Shown here piece after piece: positions 16,910-26,198 of a DNA stretch of 64,000 nt. Source of the stretch: Sphingomonas sp. BK580 (GTDB taxonomy: Bacteria > Pseudomonadota > Alphaproteobacteria > Sphingomonadales > Sphingomonadaceae). The first letter of the stretch is position 1. Each line of letters begins with the position of its first letter. Made by a program: the position numbers and the translations under genes. The notes under the pieces are model-generated. The model saw only the letters and a list, made by a program, of their open reading frames with translations. It was not told the DNA's origin and made no database searches. The DNA is taken from contig NZ_JACIAY010000001.1 of NCBI RefSeq assembly GCF_014194975.1, forward strand, positions 558,001 to 622,000, read 5' to 3'.

Positions 16910-19483
16910 TCACTCCGGCAGGACGGTGCGCTCGCCCGTGATCGTCAGCTCGGTCCAGGCGCCGTCGGCGTCGCCGGGCTGGCCCCCGCCCAGGAACAGC
17001 CGGTAGGCGCCGGGCACGATCGCGCGCGTGCCGTCGCGCGCCACCAGGCTGAGCGAGCGCGGGTCGATCGTCAGCCGCACCTCGCGCGACTCCCCCGGCG
17101 CGAGCGACGCGCGCGCGAAGCCGACGAGCTGGCGCTGCAGCACCGGCACGGTCCGCCCCCGCGGCTGCGGCGCGACCGGGGCGAGATAGGCCTGCACCAC
17201 CGCGTCGCCGGCGCGCGCGCCGGTGTTGGTCACGCGCACCGCGGCGCCGAGCCCGTCCCCCGCCGCGACCGTCACCGCCGCGGGCGAGGCGGCGGCATAG
17301 GCGAAGCGGGTGTAGCTCAGCCCGTGGCCGAACGGGTACAAGGGCGTGCCGGTGAAGAAGCGGTAGGTGCGCTCCTTCATGCTATAGTCGATGTACGCCG
17401 GCATATCGCGCGTGGCGGCGTAGAAGGTCACCGGCAGCCGCCCGCTCGGGCTGATGTCGCCCGCGAGCAGCCGCGCGATCGCGGTGCCGCCGGCCTGGCC
17501 GGGGTACCAGGCCGCGACCGCGGCGTCGGCGGTCGCCTTGGTCCAGGGATCGGCGATGGCGGCGCCGGTCATCTGCACCACCACCAGCGGCTTGCCCGTC
17601 GCCGCCAGCGCGGCGAGCAGCGCGCGCTGCGGCTCGGGCAGCTCGATCTTGGTGCGATCGCCGCCGACGAAGCCGGGCACGTCGAGCCGCAGCGCCTCGC
17701 CCTCGAGCGTCGGCGACAGGCCGGCGAAGGCGACCACCACGTCGGCGTCGCGCGCCGCGGCCACCGCCTCGGCCAGCTGCGCCGCGGCGGGCGCGACCCA
17801 GCGCAATCCGACGCCGCCGTCGGCGCTGACATGGTCGAGCTCGACGCGGAGCGCGCGCGGGCGCGCGTCGGCGAAGGTGACGCTCGCCTCCACCCCCTCG
17901 TCGCTGCCGCGATCTATGATGACGGGTTTGCCGTCGACCCACAGCCGCACCGGGTCGTGGCCGTCGCAGTCGAAGCAGCGCGGCACCTCGAGCCGCAGCG
18001 TGTAGCTGCCCGGCGCGGGCGGCGTCAGCTGCCCGGTCCAGCGCACCGCGTAGCGGCGGTCCTCGAGCCCGCGCGCGGGCGGCGCGCGGTCCCAGTCGAA
18101 GTCGATGACGCGGTCCTGGCGCGTCAGCAGCGGGCGACCACCCGCGATTGCGCCGCGGAAATACTCGCCGCGCAGGCCCGGCCGGCCATCGGCGGAGAGC
18201 GCGGTCTCGGGCACCGGCACCGCGACGCCCTCGGCGAGCACGCTGCCCTGCGCGTAGCGGACGCGCGCGGCGCCGAAGCGCGCGCGGATGCCCTCCAGCG
18301 GCGTGACCGGCGCCGCGGCGGTGCCGTGGTAATTGGCCTCGAGCACGTCGAGCGAGTCGGCGTTGGCGCCGATCACCGCCAGCCGCGTGCCGGCCGCGAG
18401 CGGCAGCCGGTCCTTGTTCGTCAGCAGCACCAGCGACTTCTCCGCCGCCTCCAGCGCGAGCGCGCGGTGCGCCGGGGTGTCGACCTGGTCGGGGCGGATG
18501 CGGTCCCACCGGCTGCGCCGGCCGAAGGCGATGCCGAGCGCGGCGCGCGAGCCGAGCACGCGGCGCAGCGCGGTGTCGACCTCGGCCTCGCTCACCAGAC
18601 CCTGCCGCACCGCCGCGGGCAGCGCGTCGTAGCTCGGCCCGCAGTCGAGGTCGGTGCCCGCGCGCAGCGCCGCCGCGGCGGCGGAGGGCAGGTCGAGCCG
18701 GTAGTTGTGGAAGCTCTCGATATAGCCGACCGCGTCGCAGTCGGAGACGATCATGCCGCCGAAGCGCCAGCGCGCGCGCACCCGCTCGTTCAGCAGCGCC
18801 GCCGAGGCGCAGGCGGGGACGCCGTGGAGCGCGTTATAGGCGCACATCGTCGACAGCGCGCCGCCGTCGGTCAGCGCGAGGCGGAAGGCGGGCGTGTACG
18901 TCTCCGCCATGTCGCGCGGCGAGACGTCGACGTCGAAGGCGTTGCGCCCGGCCTCGGGGCCGGAATGGACCGCGAGATGCTTGGGCGTCGCGATCGCTTT
19001 TGGGGAAGCGGGGTCCGGTCCCTGCACGCCCCGGACGAAGGCGACGCCGAGCCGGCCGGTGAGATACGGGTCCTCGCCGTAGGTCTCCTGCCCCCGGCCC
19101 CAGCGCGGGTCGCGGAAGATGTTGATGTTGGGCGACCACAGGTGGAGCCCGGCGAAGCGCGGCCGCGCCGCGCCGCGGGGCAGCGCGTTGTACTTGGCGC
19201 GCGCCTCGGTCGAGACCACGTCGCCGACGCGGCGCAGCAGGTCGACGTCCCAGCTCGCCGCCAGCCCGATCGCCTGGGGGAAGACGGTGGCGACGCCGTC
19301 GCGCGCGAGGCCGTGAAGCCCCTCGCTCCAGTAATCATAGGCGGGCAGCTCGGCCGCGGGCAGCGCCGGCGCGGCGTTGCCGAGCTGCGCGGCCTTCTCC
19401 TCGAGCGACATCGCCGCGATCGCGCGCTCGATCGCGGGCGCGGCAGTGTCGGCCTGCGCCGCGATCAGCAGGAGAGGGAGCAT
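16910..19483 (-). CDS. Exported GH3 glycosidase with PA14 domain (beta-xylosidase/beta-glucosidase type)
   Basis: 857 aa from ATG 19483, which gives a short Sec signal (LPLLLIAAQADTA). Upstream codons run through a repeat and are excluded. It has the GH3 N-terminal barrel with the nucleophile Asp near residue 247 in MIVSDCDAVGY. The SDCDA form and YDYWSEGLHGLA near the start are typical of the beta-xylosidase/arabinosidase branch. A PA14 domain (GLRGEYFRG to about GGVGLRWV) is inserted in the GH3 C-terminal domain, and a fibronectin-III-like end follows. It would act in the periplasm or at the surface. It is downstream of the TonB receptor on the same strand, separated by repeats. Confidence 0.93.
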   Translation of the reverse strand: MLPLLLIAAQADTAAPAIERAIAAMSLEEKAAQLGNAAPALPAAELPAYDYWSEGLHGLARDGVATVFPQAIGLAASWDVDLLRRVGDVVSTEARAKYNALPRGAARPRFAGLHLWSPNINIFRDPRWGRGQETYGEDPYLTGRLGVAFVRGVQGPDPASPKAIATPKHLAVHSGPEAGRNAFDVDVSPRDMAETYTPAFRLALTDGGALSTMCAYNALHGVPACASAALLNERVRARWRFGGMIVSDCDAVGYIESFHNYRLDLPSAAAAALRAGTDLDCGPSYDALPAAVRQGLVSEAEVDTALRRVLGSRAALGIAFGRRSRWDRIRPDQVDTPAHRALALEAAEKSLVLLTNKDRLPLAAGTRLAVIGANADSLDVLEANYHGTAAAPVTPLEGIRARFGAARVRYAQGSVLAEGVAVPVPETALSADGRPGLRGEYFRGAIAGGRPLLTRQDRVIDFDWDRAPPARGLEDRRYAVRWTGQLTPPAPGSYTLRLEVPRCFDCDGHDPVRLWVDGKPVIIDRGSDEGVEASVTFADARPRALRVELDHVSADGGVGLRWVAPAAAQLAEAVAAARDADVVVAFAGLSPTLEGEALRLDVPGFVGGDRTKIELPEPQRALLAALAATGKPLVVVQMTGAAIADPWTKATADAAVAAWYPGQAGGTAIARLLAGDISPSGRLPVTFYAATRDMPAYIDYSMKERTYRFFTGTPLYPFGHGLSYTRFAYAAASPAAVTVAAGDGLGAAVRVTNTGARAGDAVVQAYLAPVAPQPRGRTVPVLQRQLVGFARASLAPGESREVRLTIDPRSLSLVARDGTRAIVPGAYRLFLGGGQPGDADGAWTELTITGERTVLPE

Positions 19484-19517
19484 GGCGACAATTCCTAGAG
19501 TGTACTGGCAGTCAGCT

Positions 19518-19720
19518 GATCCTCCCCTGCAAGGGGAGCGCGGGCTTTGGCTTGCCCCCGGCAAGCCAAGATGGTGCCTGGGGGGCACCATCTCGCCCGC
19601 ACTGTCGCGCGCAGCGCGACGGAGGGGTGTCGCCGCCGGCGAGGGCGAAAGGACTCACCACCCCGCGACACCCCTCCCGTCAGGCCTTCGGCCTGCCACC
19701 TCCCCTTGCAGGGCAGGATC
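19518..19720. repeat. Composite palindromic repeat between TonB receptor and GH3 gene
   Basis: The outer arms gatcctcccctgcaagggga (from 19518) and ctccccttgcagggcaggat (from 19700) are inverted copies. Inside are hairpins ggcttgcccccggcaagcc (19549-19567) and atggtgcc/ggcaccat (19571-19591), and a gcgacggaggggtgtcgc / gcgacacccctcccgtc pair. It fills most of the 303-bp gap 19484-19786, where no gene is seen. Confidence 0.75.
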
Positions 19721-19786
19721 GACGAGCTTCATGTCCATACCGACCCGGATCCGGCCCTCCCCGCCGAGCGGGGAGAACCGAGTCAA

Positions 19787-22700
19787 TCAGAAGTTCGCCC
19801 TCAGCCCGAGGCGGAAGGCGCGGCCGACCACGTCGTACAGCGTCGGCGTGGTGATGTTGCCCGGCACCGTCTCGCCGTCGCGGTTGAAGACGTTGTCGAC
19901 CTTGGCATAGGCCTGGAACGCTCGCGTGAAGCGGTACGACGCCGCGAGGTCGACGTAGAGCGCGCCCGGCACGCGGTTATAGTCGTAGGTCGGGTGGTTG
20001 ACCGTCGAGACCGGGCAGTTCGTCTGGCAGACGATGTTCTCGTTCGAGAACACGCCCGCGCTGAACCAGCGCTCCTGCACCGTGAGGCTGACCGTGTCGG
20101 TGCTCCAGTCCTGCGACGCCAGCACCTTCCAGTGCGGCACCGCGGTGGCCTCGATGTTGGTGCCGGCGAGCTGGCGCGGGATCGTGCCGGGCAGGCCGGT
20201 GTCCTGCACGAAGTTGATCGTGTGCGTCGCCAGCCCGCGCAGGCTGAGCCGACCCGGCAGGCCGATGCCGTCGAGCTTGGTGGTGTAGCTCGCCTCGATG
20301 TCGAGCCCGTCGGTGAAGATCGACGCGAAGTTGAACGGCTGCACCGTGACGTACGCCGAGTCGAGGTTGCTCAGGTCGAACGAGCCGCAGGTGAATTGCA
20401 CGCCGCCGTAGCACAGGTTGATCTGCGTCTGCGCGTCGAGCGCGGAGATGGCGTCGTCGATCTTGATGCGGAAATAGTCGACCGACAGGCTGAAGCCCGG
20501 CAGCCAGCTGGCGCGCGACAGCACGAAGCCGACCTCGGTGTTGCGCGCGATCTCCGGGGTGAGCGCGCGGTTGCCGGTGGTGGTCTGCAGCACCGTGATC
20601 GAGCGGTTGCCGTTGAACGGGTCGATCGTGCCGGTGCGGTTGCTCGTCACCGGCGCGGCGAACAGCTCGGACAGGTTCGGCGCGCGGATGTCGCGCGAGG
20701 TCACGCCGCGCAGGCGGAAGCCGTCGAGCGGCGTGTCCCAGGTGCCGCCCACCTTCCAGGTGTAGACCGTGCCCGAGGTGCTGTAGTTGGTCGCGCGCCC
20801 GGCGACGTTGAGGTTGGCGCGGCCGATCGACTCGCTGTCGAACAGCGGCGCGTTGAGCTCGAGGTAGGATTCGAGCACGTCATAGCCACCGCTGCCGTTG
20901 CGGTAATTGCCCGCGTACCAGTTGCCGCCCTGCGGGTTGAGCAGCGGGTCCGCCGGGTAATCGTCGGTGTAGCCGGTCCCGGTCAGCACGCCGTTGCCGT
21001 ACGGGTCGGCGGTGACGCGGTAGAATTCGTGGCGGAATTCCGCGCCGAACGCGACCGCGAGCGGCCCCGCCGGCAGCGCGAGCGGCTCGCCGCTGACCGA
21101 GAAGCTGGCGACGTCCTGGGTCTGGCGGGTGTGCTGGTACGGGCCGTTCTGCGGCTCGATGTAATAGCGCGTCGCGTCGGTCGGCGCCTGGCCGCCGAAG
21201 ACGTTGAGCGGGGAACAGCCGCTCGCCACCGCGACCGGATCGGCGCAGGTGATCACGCCGTTGGCGCCGCGCACCGCCTGGATCGCGGCGCGGTAGCGCG
21301 GCATCAGCGGAATGTTGTTGACGTTGATGTCGGTGATGCCGGTGCCGTGCTCGTAATACGCATCGTAGCGCCAGTCGGTGCCGAACGCCGCGACCTTGCC
21401 CTTGGCCCCGACCACGCCGCGATACTGGTGCCGCCGCGTGTTGACGTCGATGAAATCGAACATCGGGTTGACCGTGCCGAAGCGGAAGCTGGTGATGCCG
21501 TTGGCCGCGCAGGCCGACTGGATCGCCGCCGGCACGAATGGGTTCGCGCACTGGATCGTCAGATTGTCCTGCGCCGAGCCGGGGTTGGGCGTGTTGCTCG
21601 TGTCGACGCGCGCGACGTTGAGCGTGGCGTAGATCTCGTTGTCGGGATCGACGTCGAAGCCGATCCGGCCGTAGGAGTTGAGCCGCGTGATCTCGGACTT
21701 GAAGCTGTTGCCGTTGGTCACGCTGCCGCTGAGATCGCCGCCGATGCACGAGCCCGGCAGACAGCCGGTGCCGTAGCGGAACGGCACCGGGTTGCCGTTG
21801 ACGTCGAAGGCGGTGCCCGCGAGCGGGCCCGAATTAATCAGGCCGTAGCGCCCGAACAGCGTCGACTGGACGTGGTCGCGCACGAGATATTGCGGCAGCC
21901 CGTCGGTGGTGATCCCGCGGTTCTGCACGCCGCGCGCGACCAGCCAGGTGCGGCCATTGGGCCCGTCGCCGTTGGGATCGTTGCCCACGCCGAAGCCGGC
22001 CGAGGGGATGCCGTCCTCGTGGCTGTACTCGCCGCTGACGATCAGGTGCAGCCGGTCGCCCGCGAGCGACTTGCCCGCGGCCGCCTGGACGGTCCAGTTG
22101 GCGTCGTCGCCGTAGGTGCTGATGCCGCCCAGAATATTGGCGCGGAAGCCGGTGAAGCGCGTGTTGGTGACGAAATTGACCACGCCGCCGACCGCGTCCG
22201 AGCCGTAGGAGGCCGAGGCGCCACCGGTGACGACGTCGACGCGCTCGATCAGCAGCTGCGGGAACAGGCTGACGTCGGCGACGCCGGTGACGTTGGCGCC
22301 GACGACGCGCTGGCCGTCGATCAGCGTCAACGTGCGGATCGGCTGGAGCCCGCGCAGGCTGAGCGTGCTGAGCCCCTGCACGCCGGTGGAGGTGCCGTTG
22401 GCGCCGACGGTCGCGCCGGTCGAGCCCTGCAGCGCGGGCAGCTGCGCCACCGTGGTGAAGACGTTGGGCTGGGCGTTCTTGGTGATCGCCTCGTAGCTCA
22501 GCACCTGGGTCGGCGTCGGCGCGGTGAAGCCGCTCGAGACGATGCGCGAGCCGGTGACGACGACGTCGCGCGCTGGCTCCTCCGCCTGGCCCTCACCCGG
22601 CACGTTGGCGGCGGTGGTGCTGCCGGTCGCGCCGTCGGCGGGCTGGTCGGTGGTGACGCCGGGGGGCAGCTGCGGCTCGCTCGCCGACACCTGCCGCGCG

Positions 22701-23035
22701 GTCGCCTGGGCCGGCGTGAACATCGCCGCGACCGGGCCGAGCACGACATAGGTCTGCGGCCCGCTGCGCTGCGCGCGCAGCCCGGTGCCCTCGAGCAGCC
22801 GCGTGAGCGCGGCGTCGACGCTCATCGCGCCGCGCACCGCGTTGGTGCGCTTGCCGCGGCTGAACGACCGCGCCGCGACGATCTGCACCCCCGCCTGGCG
22901 GCCGAGCGCGGTGATCGCGCTCTCGGCCGGCTGCGCGGGTATGTCGAACTGCTTGGCCTGCGCGATCGCCGGCTGCGCCGCCACCACCACCGCCGCGCCC
23001 GTCGCGAGCCACAGGTGCCGCCTCATTCCCCCCAT
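19787..23035 (-). CDS. TonB-dependent receptor with N-terminal STN signalling domain
   Basis: 1082 aa from ATG 23035, chosen because gaggag lies 7-12 bases upstream; GTG 23050 and ATG 23026 are alternatives. Signal peptide to about residue 25 (AAQPAIAQA), then an STN domain (FDIPAQPAESAITALGRQAG to about residue 95), a Ser/Pro-rich linker, a TonB plug (DVVVTGSRIV, GATVGANGTST, ERVDVVTGGASASYGSDAVGG) and a 22-strand barrel ending RLGLRANF. The STN domain normally contacts the anti-sigma FecR protein, whose gene stops 11 bp upstream. It is expected to import a ligand and signal its presence. The nearby GH3 enzyme suggests an oligosaccharide. Confidence 0.94.
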   Translation of the reverse strand: MGGMRRHLWLATGAAVVVAAQPAIAQAKQFDIPAQPAESAITALGRQAGVQIVAARSFSRGKRTNAVRGAMSVDAALTRLLEGTGLRAQRSGPQTYVVLGPVAAMFTPAQATARQVSASEPQLPPGVTTDQPADGATGSTTAANVPGEGQAEEPARDVVVTGSRIVSSGFTAPTPTQVLSYEAITKNAQPNVFTTVAQLPALQGSTGATVGANGTSTGVQGLSTLSLRGLQPIRTLTLIDGQRVVGANVTGVADVSLFPQLLIERVDVVTGGASASYGSDAVGGVVNFVTNTRFTGFRANILGGISTYGDDANWTVQAAAGKSLAGDRLHLIVSGEYSHEDGIPSAGFGVGNDPNGDGPNGRTWLVARGVQNRGITTDGLPQYLVRDHVQSTLFGRYGLINSGPLAGTAFDVNGNPVPFRYGTGCLPGSCIGGDLSGSVTNGNSFKSEITRLNSYGRIGFDVDPDNEIYATLNVARVDTSNTPNPGSAQDNLTIQCANPFVPAAIQSACAANGITSFRFGTVNPMFDFIDVNTRRHQYRGVVGAKGKVAAFGTDWRYDAYYEHGTGITDINVNNIPLMPRYRAAIQAVRGANGVITCADPVAVASGCSPLNVFGGQAPTDATRYYIEPQNGPYQHTRQTQDVASFSVSGEPLALPAGPLAVAFGAEFRHEFYRVTADPYGNGVLTGTGYTDDYPADPLLNPQGGNWYAGNYRNGSGGYDVLESYLELNAPLFDSESIGRANLNVAGRATNYSTSGTVYTWKVGGTWDTPLDGFRLRGVTSRDIRAPNLSELFAAPVTSNRTGTIDPFNGNRSITVLQTTTGNRALTPEIARNTEVGFVLSRASWLPGFSLSVDYFRIKIDDAISALDAQTQINLCYGGVQFTCGSFDLSNLDSAYVTVQPFNFASIFTDGLDIEASYTTKLDGIGLPGRLSLRGLATHTINFVQDTGLPGTIPRQLAGTNIEATAVPHWKVLASQDWSTDTVSLTVQERWFSAGVFSNENIVCQTNCPVSTVNHPTYDYNRVPGALYVDLAASYRFTRAFQAYAKVDNVFNRDGETVPGNITTPTLYDVVGRAFRLGLRANF

Positions 23036-23046
23036 CGATCCACTCC

Positions 23047-24066
23047 TCACGGTCTCGTTGCTTTTCCGTGCTGGTGGAGAGACGTGAGCGATGAAGTTCC
23101 TTCTTCGGCGGATATATTATTCGCGCGCCCGATGCGGATCGCCGCGCCGGAGGTGTCGAGCGGCACCCCGAAGCTGTCGTGCAGCGCCCTCGCGAAGCCC
23201 TCCGGGTCGTCGGTGCGGAAGATGCCGTCGATCTGCTCGCCCGCCAGCCGCGGGTCGGCGAGGACGAGCTTGCGGCGGTTGTAGCGGTTGAAATCCTCGA
23301 CCGCGTGCGCGACCGTCTGGCCGCTCAGGTCGATCGCGCCCGAGCGCCACGCCAGCGCGCGGTCGACCGCCGAGGGCGGTCCGTCGCTGATCCGCACCGC
23401 CGCATTGTCGCCGAAGAAGGCGCTCTGCCCCGCCACCAGGCTGGTGCGATAGCCGTCCGCCTGCGCCGCCCAGACCTGCACCACGCCCTCGGTGACGATG
23501 ATGTCCGCGCCGCCGTCGCGACGCCGCACCGAGAAAGCGGTGCCGACCGCCTGCACCACCACCTGCCCCGCCTCCACCACGAACGGCCGCGCCGGATCCT
23601 TGGCGACGCGGAACCACGCCTCGCCGCTGGCGATGCGGACCTCGCGCCGGCGGCTCGCCAGCGTGACCTCGAGCTGCGTGTCGCTGTTGATCGTCGCGGT
23701 CGAGCCGTCGGCTAGCGGGACGCGGCGGATCTCGCCGATCTCGGTGCGATAGGTCGTGCCCCCGGCGAGCCACAGGAAGCCGCCGACCACCGAGGCGGCG
23801 AGCGCGCCGCCCGCCGCCATGAACAGCCCGCGCCGCCGCATCGTCGCGCGCGCGCGTGGCGCCGGCGGGTCGAGCGCGACCCAGCAGGCCTGGGCGTGGA
23901 GCAGCGCGCCGCGACGGCGCGGGTCGGCCGCCATCCAGCGCTCGAGCTGCGCCTCGTCATCGGCCGACCAGCCGTCGGCGTCGAGCCGCGCGACCCAGGC
24001 CGCCGCCTCGTCCGCGATCTCGCCCGCGCCCTGCCTGTTCCCCGAACCTGTCACCGGACCCGTCAT
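23047..24066 (-). CDS. FecR-family anti-sigma regulator
   Basis: 339 aa from ATG 24066, whose ATGA overlaps the sigma-factor stop. N-terminal cytoplasmic DUF4880-like part (AAAWVARLDADGWSADDEAQLERWMAADPRRRGAL, to about residue 60), one membrane helix (about 82-100), then a periplasmic FecR domain (YRTEIGEIRRVPLADGSTATINSDTQL, WFRVAKDPARPFVVEAG, VGTAFSVRR) and a C-terminal STN-interacting region (FNRYNRRKLVLADPRLAGEQIDGIFRTDDPEGFA). It should hold the ECF sigma factor inactive until the TonB receptor signals. The longer open frame into the sigma gene is a shadow. Confidence 0.94.
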   Translation of the reverse strand: MTGPVTGSGNRQGAGEIADEAAAWVARLDADGWSADDEAQLERWMAADPRRRGALLHAQACWVALDPPAPRARATMRRRGLFMAAGGALAASVVGGFLWLAGGTTYRTEIGEIRRVPLADGSTATINSDTQLEVTLASRRREVRIASGEAWFRVAKDPARPFVVEAGQVVVQAVGTAFSVRRRDGGADIIVTEGVVQVWAAQADGYRTSLVAGQSAFFGDNAAVRISDGPPSAVDRALAWRSGAIDLSGQTVAHAVEDFNRYNRRKLVLADPRLAGEQIDGIFRTDDPEGFARALHDSFGVPLDTSGAAIRIGRANNISAEEGTSSLTSLHQHGKATRP

Positions 24067-24662
24067 CGCCGACGCCCTCCGCGCTGCTCGTGCTCGCCCA
24101 TCAGATCGTCGGCGTCCTGCTCGGCCTGGCTCCAGGCCTGGCGCAGGAAGCGCACGCCGAGCCAGACCTGCTTCTCGACCGCTTTCTCGGTGGTGCCGAG
24201 ATGCTCGGCGATCTGGCGCTGCGACCAGCCCTCGATCTTGCGCAGCTGGACGATGCGGCGGCAGCGCTCGGGCAGGCGCGCGATCAGGTCGAGCGCCTTG
24301 CCATAGGCCAGCCGCCCCGCCGCGAGCTGCTCGGGCGAGGGGCGATCGTCGTGATAGGCGTCGATCTCGGCGATCGTCTCGAGCGGCACGATGCGCTGGC
24401 GCTTGAGCCGCCGCACCAGCAGGTTGCGCACGATCGAGAAGAAATACGCGTAGGGGCTGTCGATGTGATCGACCGCCTCCAGCATGGCGAGCCGGCAATA
24501 GGCCTCCTGGATCAGCTCGTCCGCGTCCTCAGAGCAGGTACCCGAGCGCCGGAGCCAGGCGCGGACGCGGTGTTCGTGCGGCAGGATCTCGCGCGCCACC
24601 CAGACGGCGGTCTGCCTTCTGCGCGCGGCGTCGATCGCGCCTCCTGCCGTCCCACCCGCCAT
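24063..24662 (-). CDS. ECF sigma factor, FecI-like
   Basis: 199 aa. Region 2 includes EDADELIQEAYCRLAMLE and SPYAYFFSIVRNLLVRRLKRQR. Region 4 includes LPERCRRIVQLRKIEGWSQRQIAEHLGTTEKAVEKQVWLGVRFLR, a complete helix-turn-helix. It is first in a sigma-FecR-receptor operon, the standard cell-surface signalling arrangement. ATG 24662 has gaaagg upstream. It probably drives transcription of the receptor and possibly its own operon; no target promoter could be identified by eye. Confidence 0.93.
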   Translation of the reverse strand: MAGGTAGGAIDAARRRQTAVWVAREILPHEHRVRAWLRRSGTCSEDADELIQEAYCRLAMLEAVDHIDSPYAYFFSIVRNLLVRRLKRQRIVPLETIAEIDAYHDDRPSPEQLAAGRLAYGKALDLIARLPERCRRIVQLRKIEGWSQRQIAEHLGTTEKAVEKQVWLGVRFLRQAWSQAEQDADDLMGEHEQRGGRRR

Positions 24663-25066
24663 CTCGACCTTTCCGCCCGCTCAGCGATGCTGCTAAACGG
24701 TTGAGAGGCATGGCGCTCGCTTTTCCTTCCCCGGCGGCCGGATGGCAGGCCGCGCCCACCATCGTCGACCGCAGGCGCGCGCCGTCTCCCGTGAGGATCC
24801 TGCAGTCGAGGTTCACGCCAGCGCCCGCGCCGCTCTGAAGCGGACGCTGTTTCAGGTAGATGCATGCAGGGCACGCTTGACGGGCGGCCGCAGGCTCTCC
24901 GACGTCATGCTGCAGGGGCAACCGGGTTGCGCGCGTTCTCAGCGTCGCGGAAGAGCGCCCCCTATGACGTCGCGAGGCCGACGCTGGCGAGCTCCGGAAC
25001 GCTCGGCTCCGTGAGCTCGCCAGGACGTCGATGAAGTCAGTCAGCGTGTCGCCACGCTGATCAATC
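24663..25066. other. Intergenic region (404 bp) between sigma factor and Flp pilin
   Basis: It contains the promoter side of the sigma-FecR-receptor operon (right of 24662). Open frames here have no start signals or recognisable content. No strong terminator or repeat was seen. Confidence 0.5.
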
Positions 25067-25228
25067 TCAGGCGTTCGCCATCTTGGTCTGGACGGTCGTG
25101 AAGGTGTTGGTCAGCTGGTTGCCCAGGCCCTTCATCGCGGCGATGGCGGCGACGGCCACGAGAGCGGCGATGAGGCCGTACTCGATAGCAGTGGCGCCCT
25201 TGTTGTTCTTGATGAAACGACGGATCAT
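25067..25228 (-). CDS. Flp-family type IVb pilin
   Basis: 53 aa from ATG 25228 (ggagac upstream). Short basic leader IRRFIKNNKGATAIEYGLIAA: the Gly-Ala prepilin cleavage site followed by the Flp motif with Glu5 and Tyr6 of the mature protein, then a single hydrophobic helix and a Thr/Asn-rich tail. Flp pilins are processed by a TadV/CpaA-type peptidase and assembled by the Tad machinery, none of which is in this window. So this is an orphan pilin gene, which is common in alphaproteobacteria. Confidence 0.92.
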   Translation of the reverse strand: MIRRFIKNNKGATAIEYGLIAALVAVAAIAAMKGLGNQLTNTFTTVQTKMANA

Positions 25229-26198
25229 GTTGGCGTCTCCGGTAAGGCTCGCCCACCGAGCCATGAACATGCTCTACGCGGGAATAGTTAAGTGACCGTT
25301 GTCACCCAGTCCGAGAGGCTCGGAGGCCTCTGCGCGGGTCACCACGCTATGACCGCTGTGGGCTGCGCTGGCCTGCCTCGCGAGGTGGGCCAACGCAGCC
25401 CGTCGGTGCTGGAGCCGACGAAGGCCGATGTACGTCACTGAGGTAAAGAATGCGTCTCGGTGCTCCGGTAAGCTCGTGAGCTTACGATGAAATTTGGATA
25501 AGCACTCCGGCGACGATACGGCCGAGGGACGGAGCGACGCCAACCTGACGGCTGAAACGGCCGGCGCAGCCCGCCCGCCGGTTCAGGCGATACCAACCTC
25601 TGCTCGATCGACGACGAATTGGATGCGGTTGCGAGCTCGCCGTCGATCACCGTCGCGACACGGGCGCCGGGTACATGAACGTCAGTAAAGCCGATTAGCT
25701 TGATGTAAGGAAAGTCGATGGCAGGGAAGCCCGGTGGCGCCTTACCGGTGCCTCGCGACCCACAGATCCTCCGCCACGAGGAACTGACCTTGGCCCGGCA
25801 GACCCAAGCTGCCGGGCCATTTTCTGTCACGGATCGGATCCGCTCGTCAGAAGATCGGTGCCGGCGCCTGGAGGAACTGCTGCTACGTCGCCTTCGCCGG
25901 ACGGCGTCGGGCGGAGCGTGTCGTGCAGGGGAGTGACGCGCGCGGCCCACGAGCGCGACACGGCGCGGTAGGATCGGCGCGCGCGCCAACGTCGAAGCGA
26001 CTTCGTCCTTCGAGCCCCCTCGCTGGTCGACATGCCGGTCGGTGCGGAGCCGCGCGAGCGCCGCGTCGGCGTGTGCCAGGAGTTGGACAGTCAGAAGGCT
26101 GTGCGCGGCGGGTGTGGCGGCGCTCGCGCCTCCGGTCATAGTCGAACGCCTGCGCCAACTGGATCGGGGCGGCTCGCCGGCGCCGGGACCACCCACGC
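25229..26198. other. Hairpin-rich region without a convincing gene (970 bp)
   Basis: The right end of the pilin promoter region is followed by several strong inverted repeats: gtgac-cgtt-gtcac at 25292-25305, a long imperfect stem at 25361-25400 (ggctgcgctggcc / ggccaacgcagcc with an inner cctcgcgagg), an 18-bp near-perfect palindrome gtaagctcgtgagcttac at 25468-25485, and a terminator at 25792-25825. Open frames up to 253 codons on the minus strand have shadow-like composition and no start signal. Non-coding RNA or a decayed gene is possible. Confidence 0.55.
25792..25825 (+). terminator. Rho-independent terminator with no known gene upstream
   Basis: A 10-bp perfect GC stem (ggcccggcag / ctgccgggcc), a 7-base loop, then attttct. 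This is the clearest intrinsic terminator in the window, and it points right on the + strand. No annotated + strand gene precedes it for over 15 kb apart from shadows, so it should end an unrecognised transcript. Confidence 0.7.

Noticed and set aside
19547..23284. 1245-codon open frame on the + strand
   Set aside because: It lies opposite the TonB receptor, is Arg/Asp/Val/Gly-rich, lacks any motif or start signal, and is a codon-bias shadow.
24529..24921. Open frames of 120-130 codons overlapping the sigma factor start
   Set aside because: They overlap region 1/2 of the sigma gene and have shadow composition.
25435..26196. 253-codon open frame on the - strand in the gene-poor region
   Set aside because: Composition is Arg/Ser-rich over most of its length and there is no ribosome site. 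Only a short stretch near 25620-25740 looks protein-like, which is not enough to call a gene.
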